Shown here piece after piece: positions 7,241-12,123 of a DNA stretch of 13,182 nt (within the stretch, counting starts at the first letter, position 1; each line of letters opens with the position of its first letter). The DNA is from Candidatus Nitrosopolaris rasttigaisensis (GTDB lineage: Archaea > Thermoproteota > Nitrososphaeria > Nitrososphaerales > Nitrososphaeraceae). The notes below the pieces were generated by a model. That model saw only the letters and a program-made list of their open reading frames with translations, was not told the origin of the DNA and made no database searches. The DNA is taken from positions 1 through 13,182 of the forward strand of contig CAKOFP010000309.1 of assembly GCA_933226995.1 (NCBI GenBank), in the 5' to 3' direction. A program made the position numbers and the translations under genes.

Positions 7241-8091
7241 GTAAAAATAATTGATGCGTAACCAACCACATTATTTGTGTCGCCTACTATATCACCGCTT
7301 GTGGCATACCTTAACAATTCTCCTTTGGTCGCGCCAAGTGCTTTGGCTGCTGTCATTATTGATGCAATTGCACCATAACCACAGGCAGAAACATTAAGTC
7401 GCTCCAAAGTAGTATAAAAAATCGAAGTATCTAGAGACAGTATAGCCTCAATCAACTCGCGATCCTTTCTGTGAGCCGCGCTGTTTGGTTCGTAATGGGT
7501 AAAATCCGAGGAAGCGATAAGCAATGCGTTAAGATTTCGCGTGGAGTCGGCTATAGACTCGCCTATTTCTGATGCCGTACCTTTGTCTTGTATAATCATT
7601 ATAATTGGCACTACTTTGAATTGATTTTTTTTTATATATTGAAGAAATGGAAGTTGAACCTCAAGACAATGGTCCCTGCTGTGCGCTAAATCATCAAAAT
7701 CGAGGATCCCTGAATTTTCGGAAATCCTTGAAGCAAGCTCGGTATCTATTTCAACTTGACCTAAAGGAGTCTCCCAGATTCCGTCCCTCACGGTTGCGAG
7801 GCCTGTTCCAATCCCATAATGATTAGGGCCTATCATTACTACTCGGTCGAAATTCATCGAAGATGTTTCATAATATCCGTTTGCTGCCACGGCACCAGAA
7901 TAAATATATCCTGCATGAGGCGATACAATTCCATAAATTCGCCTTCGCCTGAGTTCTTTGGACGGTGGCAAATCACCTGGACCAAAACGTCGTTCTTTAA
8001 AGGAAAGTTCTATCAGTTGATTAAGCTCATCTGCACCTGAGGGATAGAATAGGCCCGCAACAGCTGGCGCTCTTCTATTCCCCCGAATCAA
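7237..8091 (-). CDS. MEMO family protein (AmmeMemoRadiSam system protein B-like)
   Basis: This 284-residue protein belongs to the MEMO family, related in fold to class III extradiol dioxygenases. Candidate metal and active-site residues match human MEMO1: His59 in SPHAGY, His91 in GPNHYG, His199 in SSDFTHY and Cys237 in SACGYGA, with DHCLEVQLPFL at 140-150 also conserved. Its biochemical role in archaea is unknown; copper or iron binding is known for the human protein. The start is TTG at 8091, overlapping the rpsB TGA as TTGA; the N-terminal RRAPAVAGLFYP is the usual beginning of the family, so the start is well placed. It sits between ribosomal protein S2 and mevalonate kinase, a position conserved in several archaea. 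No AMMECR1 or radical-SAM partner is visible in the window. Confidence 0.9.
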   Translation of the reverse strand: MIRGNRRAPAVAGLFYPSGADELNQLIELSFKERRFGPGDLPPSKELRRRRIYGIVSPHAGYIYSGAVAANGYYETSSMNFDRVVMIGPNHYGIGTGLATVRDGIWETPLGQVEIDTELASRISENSGILDFDDLAHSRDHCLEVQLPFLQYIKKNQFKVVPIIMIIQDKGTASEIGESIADSTRNLNALLIASSDFTHYEPNSAAHRKDRELIEAILSLDTSIFYTTLERLNVSACGYGAIASIMTAAKALGATKGELLRYATSGDIVGDTNNVVGYASIIFT

Positions 8092-8921
8092 GAAATTTCC
8101 TCGACTAACTTCGTTTCAAAGTCATCGATCGGCATCTTCATATCGCTGTCTAATTTGATCGTTCCTTGCTTCTTTAAAACCTCCCTCGCAAGCAGCCAGT
8201 AAACAGTGGCGAGGGCTTTTCTTCCCCTATTATTTGCAGGAATTACTAAATCTACTTTGGAAGTAACATTGTCACTATTCGCGATTGCTATTACCGGAAC
8301 ACCCGCTCGGGTAGCTTCAATGACCGCCTGTTGATCCGCCTGTGGGTCGGTAACGATTACTATCTCTGGCTCCATATATTTTGGTAAAGAGGGGTTCGTG
8401 AAAGTTCCTGGCATAAATCGTCCAAGTATACGTGTAGCACCTGTAAGTTCGCAGAATTTCTCCACAGGAGTTTTACCATATTCTCGCGCAGATGTGACTG
8501 CGACCTTTGAAATGGCTGAACGCCCGATGAATTTTGCTGCCACGTCTATTCGTGACAGTGTCTTACTGATATCAAGTATGTACAATCCTTCTGGATTTGC
8601 ACGAACGATAAACGGTGTCATGTATTTAGTCTTTACCGGTGTCCCCACACGAATACCAGTAGAAAGGATCATCTTTTCCAAGTTCTCTTCTTCTGGAAGA
8701 TAGTCCTCTGCGTCTTTTCTCTCCTCCTGAGGTCTGTCCGAATTTAGATCCGTCGAGGGAGGCTCGCTGTTATTGTTATTATTGTTATTATTGTTATTAT
8801 TGTTATTATTGTTATTTTCTGGATTAGAACTACTGTCAGTGCTACCGCCACCATTGCTCGTGCTGCGTCCCTCGACAGCGGGGGAGATGACACCCTCTGA
8901 AATCTCTGCCTCGTCACTCAT
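8088..8921 (-). CDS. rpsB: 30S ribosomal protein S2
   Basis: The conserved S2 domain starts about residue 81 (LEKMILSTGIRVGT) and includes TNPSLPKYMEPEIVIVTDP, the ADQQAVIEA region, and PANNRGRKALATVYWLLAR near the end. S2 binds the 30S head-body junction. I prefer ATG at 8921 (277 residues, starting MSDEAEIS), which lies 1 base after the enolase stop. An upstream ATG at 8951 would add ten residues wholly inside the enolase coding end. No clear Shine-Dalgarno precedes either start. Very odd is the N-terminal extension of about 75 residues: Ser/Gly/Asn-rich, then 16 consecutive Asn (36-51), then an acidic stretch. Archaeal S2 proteins usually have only a short tail here, so the extension is probably disordered. 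Confidence 0.95.
   Translation of the reverse strand: MSDEAEISEGVISPAVEGRSTSNGGGSTDSSSNPENNNNNNNNNNNNNNNNSEPPSTDLNSDRPQEERKDAEDYLPEEENLEKMILSTGIRVGTPVKTKYMTPFIVRANPEGLYILDISKTLSRIDVAAKFIGRSAISKVAVTSAREYGKTPVEKFCELTGATRILGRFMPGTFTNPSLPKYMEPEIVIVTDPQADQQAVIEATRAGVPVIAIANSDNVTSKVDLVIPANNRGRKALATVYWLLAREVLKKQGTIKLDSDMKMPIDDFETKLVEEIS
8769..8816 (-). repeat. 9-bp tandem repeat encoding 16 asparagines in rpsB
   Basis: The coding strand consists of the unit AAT-AAT-AAC repeated about five times with the last copy trimmed, giving 16 Asn codons in a row. The regular 9-base period, not a pure AAT run, indicates tandem duplication or slippage of a three-codon unit. It is in frame, so changes in copy number would keep the gene intact. 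Confidence 0.95.
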
Positions 8922-8922
8922 T

Positions 8923-10170
8923 TTAATTAGAGGACAGTTCAGCCATGCCATCTATTAAATCATACTCCGTTAATCTTAGAAGTTCGTTTAGTTTTGCTAC
9001 TCGCTCACCCCCGAGTATGCCAGCTTTCAACATTTTTGAGTCGGTCGCAATCCCGATATGAGACAGATGAGTATCGATAGATTCTCCTGATCTGTGTGAC
9101 GTGATAAGTTTAATGCCATTTGCTGCACACTCTTGAGCGAAATTCATGGCATCGTAAAGGCTTCCTGCTTGGTTGACCTTCAAAATTGCTCCGCTACATG
9201 CATTATGCTGGGCCGCCTTTTTGGCACGCATAGTGTTTGTGACTAACATATCATCTCCTGTAACAATGCAATTTGTGTTATCTTTCGTGATACGTGCTGT
9301 GCCTTCGAAGTCTTCTTCATTAACAGGATCCTCAACGTAAATGAGCTTGTAATTCTTTATCAGCTGATTAACATAGTCTATTTGCTTTTCCCTGTCACGA
9401 GTTATACCCTGTCTTTTGTAATTATACATGCGGGTTTTCTCATCCCAAAATGACGAACTTGCGAAATCAATCCCAAGTGACATGTCGTCACCCATCGTAA
9501 AACCGCAGTTTTTGACAGCGAGGTCTGTAATCTCCAATGCCTGATCATTATTTGCGTTCGGTGCCCATCCGCCTTCATCTCCCCGACCGTAAGTAAAATC
9601 TTCGTCCTTAGCTTGGATGACTGATCGCACTTCTTTGTGAAGTCTGAAATTCATTTCCAAGGCTTCACAGATGTTTCTTGCGCCGATAGGACATGCAAGA
9701 ATTTCCTGTATGTCTGGAGTACCTGGTCCGGCGTGAGCACCCCCTCCCAGTATGTTACCTAACGGAAACGGAAACCTATATGGCTTATGTGGTTTGAGCA
9801 GCATGAACATCGGCATGGCCAGTGCCTTTGATGCAGAATCAACGGATGCCAAGCTGAGCGCATAAGCAACCGCACCCCCAATCACTGAATACCTCTCAGT
9901 ATCGTCAATCGATCTAAGCGCATCGAAGATTTCCTTTTGGTTCTCGGCGTCTAATCCTATGAATCTTATTTCGTTGGCTTGGAAAACCTCCAATGCCTTT
10001 TCAGGACTATTTCTTGGGAAACTCTGAGCTTCATGTTTTCCCACACTTGCTCCAGATGGCGCACAAGCTCTACCTGAGAATTTTTTATCTGTTGTGACGT
10101 CAATTTCGATGGCTTTAGCTCCCCTGCTATCGAAGACGATTCTGCTGTTGAGCCCGGTAATTGAAGGCAT
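8923..10170 (-). CDS. eno: Enolase (phosphopyruvate hydratase)
   Basis: This 415-residue enzyme interconverts 2-phosphoglycerate and phosphoenolpyruvate. Mg2+ ligands are Asp235 (LGIDFASS), Glu280 (YVEDP) and Asp306 (VTGDD); the catalytic lysine is Lys331 in LKVNQ, and SHRSGES at 358-364 and Lys382 bind substrate. The GDEGGWAPN loop (198-206) carries the general-acid Glu199, and the N-terminal loop SGASVGKHEA (39-48) is the usual mobile loop. Length is normal. It starts with ATG at 10170, 10 bases after rpoN, with a weak AGGT just before. In an autotroph it probably works in the gluconeogenic direction; that is inference. Confidence 0.96.
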   Translation of the reverse strand: MPSITGLNSRIVFDSRGAKAIEIDVTTDKKFSGRACAPSGASVGKHEAQSFPRNSPEKALEVFQANEIRFIGLDAENQKEIFDALRSIDDTERYSVIGGAVAYALSLASVDSASKALAMPMFMLLKPHKPYRFPFPLGNILGGGAHAGPGTPDIQEILACPIGARNICEALEMNFRLHKEVRSVIQAKDEDFTYGRGDEGGWAPNANNDQALEITDLAVKNCGFTMGDDMSLGIDFASSSFWDEKTRMYNYKRQGITRDREKQIDYVNQLIKNYKLIYVEDPVNEEDFEGTARITKDNTNCIVTGDDMLVTNTMRAKKAAQHNACSGAILKVNQAGSLYDAMNFAQECAANGIKLITSHRSGESIDTHLSHIGIATDSKMLKAGILGGERVAKLNELLRLTEYDLIDGMAELSSN

Positions 10171-10180
10171 TAAAACCTAT

Positions 10181-10417
10181 TCATTCGGTTTCTGACTGAA
10201 TCTCGGACATTCTGCGTCTCAAAGCTTCGTAATATGGTATTACTTGATATATAGTTTCGACTGTGGAGACGAACATCCTTCTACAGCAATAGCGCTTTAT
10301 ATTCAATGAATCGCTTACTTTAGCTGGTTCTTCGCCTGCTTTTATCCTGTTAGTATACTCTAGATATTTGTCTCCGATTAATTTTCCACAGGTGAAACAT
10401 CTCACAGGCACTAGCAT
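10181..10417 (-). CDS. rpoN: DNA-directed RNA polymerase subunit N (RPB10 homologue)
   Basis: This 78-residue zinc-binding subunit helps assemble archaeal RNA polymerase. The signature is complete: MLVPVRCFTCGK at the N-terminus (Cys7 and Cys10) and RYCCRRM (Cys44, Cys45). It is slightly longer than many family members, with a charged tail. It is the first gene of the ten-gene minus-strand run. In many archaea rpoN follows rpl18e, rpl13 and rps9 and is followed by rpoK; here those neighbours are absent and the gene has its own promoter-like element. It is not the bacterial sigma-54 of the same symbol. Confidence 0.95.
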   Translation of the reverse strand: MLVPVRCFTCGKLIGDKYLEYTNRIKAGEEPAKVSDSLNIKRYCCRRMFVSTVETIYQVIPYYEALRRRMSEIQSETE

Positions 10418-10440
10418 CGCAGAATCTAATTATTCAATGT

Positions 10441-10450
10441 GTTATAAAAA
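10441..10450 (-). promoter_or_regulatory. TATA box of the rpoN-to-FAH operon
   Basis: The minus strand reads TTTTTATAAC here, 24-33 bases before the rpoN ATG at 10417. An archaeal TATA box sits about 26 bases upstream of the transcription start, so the mRNA would begin at or a few bases before the ATG, that is, leaderless or nearly so. No Shine-Dalgarno sequence is seen before this ATG, which agrees. Confidence 0.55.
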
Positions 10451-10562
10451 CCATTTTCTGGCCGCATGCCCTGGAGTTGGCTCGTTACATAGATACGTCT
10501 TAGCGTGTTGGCAATAGTCAAATTACCGCGTATAGGATACGATCTTATATTGGTATATCGTT

Positions 10563-10650
10563 GGGCTGAAAACAATATGTGTTGCCCGGCACACCGTATT
10601 AAGGGAACTACGACGGTGATTTCTCATATTGGTTTGAACGATTTCAGCCC
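10563..10650. other. 88-base nested inverted repeat, possible structured RNA
   Basis: Three perfect arms nest inside one another. GGGCTGAAA (10563-10571) pairs with TTTCAGCCC (10642-10650), CAATATG (10573-10579) with CATATTG (10625-10631), and CACCGT (10592-10597) with ACGGTG (10613-10618). This gives 22 base pairs in one long hairpin with unequal internal loops. On the + strand four Ts follow the outer arm, and AT-rich TATA-like stretches lie just upstream (10545-10560). The strand is therefore undecided, with + slightly favoured. I do not recognise the family. It could be a small RNA, an operator region, or a remnant of a palindromic element. Confidence 0.55.
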
Positions 10651-10867
10651 TTTTGACCTCCAGCAAGTCTTCCTTATGCTCCTTTGAACAGGCTAGACAA
10701 CTCATTAATGGTTAACGACTAAAATTAATAGAGTACGTAACAAGAGTCAGAATGGTCAATAACATGGTATCCTGTATATGTGATTCAACATTAACCCTAA
10801 CAGGTTAGTATTCTCTAAAACCTAATATTCAAATTAGTCCTCGAAAATCATTAAATAAAATAAAAAA

Positions 10868-10952
10868 GCGGGAGTCGCCCAGCATGGCCAAAGGCGTAAG
10901 ACTGAGGCTCTTATCCCTTAGGGGTTCGTGGGTTCAAATCCCATCTCCCGCA
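10868..10952 (+). tRNA. tRNA-Leu (anticodon GAG)
   Basis: The acceptor arms GCGGGAG and CTCCCGC pair fully, with A at 10952 as discriminator base. The D arm contains GCC/GGC around a loop with the conserved GG. The anticodon stem is TAAGA/TCTTA enclosing the loop CTGAGGC, so the anticodon is GAG and reads CUC and CUU leucine codons. A long variable arm (TCCC-TTA-GGGG) is typical of tRNA-Leu, and the T loop is TTCAAAT within GTGGG/CCCAT. CCA is not encoded and no intron is visible. Confidence 0.95.
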
Positions 10953-10957
10953 CTCGC

Positions 10958-11521
10958 TTATGCCGAATGACGAGTTGGCCTGGGAGATAATGACTTGAAA
11001 GCTTCAAACACCTCTTGGCTGTGTCCACTTGGCTTGACCTTCGCAAATAGTCTAATGATTCTCCCCTCTTTATTGACCAAGAATGTTGATCTGTTGACGC
11101 CAAAATATTCTCTACCCATAAAACTCTTGGGACCATAGACCGCGTACTTTTTTGAGATCTCGTTCTCAGAGTCAGTAACAAGTAAATAGGGAATTTTCAT
11201 TTTCTCTCTAAATTTTAGATGCGATTGGGCATTATCCGGGCTAACACCTATAATTTCAATATCAATGTCCTTGAACCTCTTGTAGTCTCTTGAAAATTCA
11301 GTCGCTTCGACCGTACATCCAGGAGTGAAGTCCTTGGGATAAAAGTACACAACAACATTCTTCCTGCCGCGGAAATCTGAGAGTTTAATGTTGTTGCCAT
11401 CTAAGTCTGTTAAACCAAAATCGGGTGCCCAATCTCCTTGTTCTAGTGTCGTCATTCTTCCTTCCTCTGCCTTAGTGTCCATTCCATTATTACAACCAAA
11501 TGATGATAAAAAACCTTGCAT
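10958..11521 (-). CDS. bcp: Peroxiredoxin, Bcp/PrxQ type (thioredoxin-dependent peroxidase)
   Basis: This 187-residue thioredoxin-fold protein reduces hydrogen peroxide and organic peroxides. The peroxidatic motif is PKDFTPGCT at 62-70 with Cys69; GDWAPDFGLTDLDG at 29-42 is the usual N-terminal segment and NRSTFLVNKEGRI at 143-155 contains the conserved Arg. The Cys five residues after the peroxidatic one, used as resolving Cys by many Bcp proteins, is absent (VEATEF). The only other Cys is residue 10, in an N-terminal extension whose translation is uncertain. Starts at 11521 (used here), 11482 and 11455 (MTTLEQGD) are all possible; the last begins where family similarity begins and has a purine-rich GAGGAAGG upstream. 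The stop lies 5 bp from the convergent tRNA-Leu gene. Confidence 0.9.
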   Translation of the reverse strand: MQGFLSSFGCNNGMDTKAEEGRMTTLEQGDWAPDFGLTDLDGNNIKLSDFRGRKNVVVYFYPKDFTPGCTVEATEFSRDYKRFKDIDIEIIGVSPDNAQSHLKFREKMKIPYLLVTDSENEISKKYAVYGPKSFMGREYFGVNRSTFLVNKEGRIIRLFAKVKPSGHSQEVFEAFKSLSPRPTRHSA

Positions 11522-11764
11522 CTCCTACGTTACTATTGACCGTGGACGAATGCATAAAAAACAAAATTGTCTAAATACGATTCCGTTTCTAATATTAATA
11601 ACGAAACAAAAACAGCTCCGACTTTCGTTCTTGAAAAATCGAATCAACTCCTGTCTTTCCGTTGCTCATAGTCCGAGCCAATTCTCTTGATTGACCCGAT
11701 CTCCTCTTTTTTCGAACAGATTTAAGAGCGGTTTTTGCTGTGATATAGCGGAGTACAGATAACT

Positions 11765-11845
11765 ATGCAACAACAACAACAATTTCTTTGGATGCGATTA
11801 TACATAGCAATTTTTTCGCAGCGCCAAATTAAGAAGTGGAAATAG
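11765..11845 (+). CDS. Possible small ORF, 26 residues, starting with five Gln
   Basis: The ATG at 11765 is followed by five CAA codons, then a short hydrophobic/basic stretch (FLWMRLYIAIF) and a basic end (QIKKWK) before TAG. The layout resembles a tiny membrane-associated peptide. A TATA-like GATATAG lies about 20 bases upstream. It may be open by chance; no family is recognised. Confidence 0.2.
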   Translation: MQQQQQFLWMRLYIAIFSQRQIKKWK

Positions 11846-11873
11846 GCTTTCTGTCGCTTTTAGGCGACTTCTT
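11831..11873 (+). other. Hairpin after the small ORF
   Basis: AAGAA (11831-11835) can pair with TTCTT (11869-11873), stacked directly on GTCGC (11853-11857) pairing with GCGAC (11864-11868), with a 6-base loop and a 17-base bulge on the 5' side. An alternative pairing AAGAAGT/ACTTCTT competes with the inner stem. It could be a termination or RNA-stability structure; it is too small to classify. Confidence 0.3.
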
Positions 11874-11933
11874 GCGTGACCGTTGCCACCCAGGTTGTAT
11901 TAATTGCGGTTTTTAGATTTGTGACTGGTCTAG

Positions 11934-11956
11934 CCCCGTCAAAAAATTCGACGAGG
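11934..11956 (+). promoter_or_regulatory. Hairpin overlapping a GAGG-rich ribosome-binding-like tract
   Basis: CCCCGTC (11934-11940) pairs with GACGAGG (11950-11956) with one C-A mismatch and an A-rich 9-base loop. The 3' arm is the beginning of the purine tract GAGGAGGAGGAAG, which looks like a strong Shine-Dalgarno sequence. Tiny ORFs start just after it (GTG at 11965, 12 codons; ATG at 11976, 17 codons). A leader-type control of the following region is possible but unproven. Confidence 0.25.
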
Positions 11957-12098
11957 AGGAGGAAGTGTTACAACAATGGTCCGAGTGCGCACACTTACTG
12001 TAGATTGCAGTTTCTTGGCTTGCGCATGAGGATTCACAGGTTGATTACTTGCTAAATTATTAAAGTCAGCGCCAAGGGACTGGTAATATCCCACAGTT

Positions 12099-12108
12099 AA
12101 GATATAAC
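12099..12108 (+). promoter_or_regulatory. TATA-like element before tldD
   Basis: AAGATATAAC lies 16-25 bases before the first tldD ATG (12124). A start site about 26 bases downstream of the box centre would fall near 12128-12133. That would leave out the first ATG and favour ATG at 12139 or 12145 as the translated start. Confidence 0.35.
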
Positions 12109-12123
12109 ATTTGCCAACAAAAT

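Larger units (their letters stand above)
10418..10867. other. Intergenic region between divergent rpoN operon and tRNA-Leu
   Basis: There is no convincing protein gene in these 450 bp. It holds the rpoN TATA element, the nested inverted repeat at 10563-10650, a small TAACC/GGTTA inverted repeat near 10794-10806, and an A/T-rich run just before the tRNA. The 60-codon ORFs on either strand coincide with the inverted repeat and have no protein-like motif. Confidence 0.6.
11522..12123. other. Long intergenic region between divergent bcp and tldD
   Basis: No conventional gene is supported. It contains an AT-rich imperfect palindrome near 11581-11605 (GTTTC...GAAAC around TAATATTA), a 26-codon ORF at 11765-11845, hairpins at 11831-11873 and 11934-11956, and a purine tract GAGGAGGAGGAAG at 11953-11965. 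A regulatory leader or small RNA is possible. The 86-codon minus ORF at 11939-12199 runs into tldD antisense and looks like a shadow. Confidence 0.5.

Noticed and set aside
8769..8816. CRISPR-like or non-coding repeat array
   Set aside because: The 9-bp units have no spacers and are in frame within rpsB.
8922..8951. Upstream ATG of rpsB at 8951 adding MAWLNCPLIK
   Set aside because: These codons lie entirely inside the enolase coding end, and ATG 8921 sits right after the enolase stop, so the shorter form is preferred, though not proven.
8773..8958. Plus-strand ORF with a poly-Leu run resembling a signal peptide
   Set aside because: It is the antisense reading of the poly-Asn tract and the start of rpsB.
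10563..10650. Degenerate tRNA gene
   Set aside because: The outer stem and length are tRNA-like, but the T arm does not pair properly, no TTC loop is in place and no anticodon arm forms.
10505..10705. Two 60-codon ORFs on opposite strands
   Set aside because: Both coincide with the inverted-repeat region and lack protein-like features or ribosome binding sites.
10918..11181. Minus-strand ORF ending in a REMGFEPTNP-like peptide
   Set aside because: It lies out of frame inside bcp and antisense to the tRNA-Leu 3' end; this peptide is a common false translation across tRNA T arms.
11581..11605. AT-rich imperfect palindrome (GTTTC ... GAAAC) as an operator
   Set aside because: Only five paired bases flank a TAATATTA core; too weak to call as a site in AT-rich intergenic DNA.
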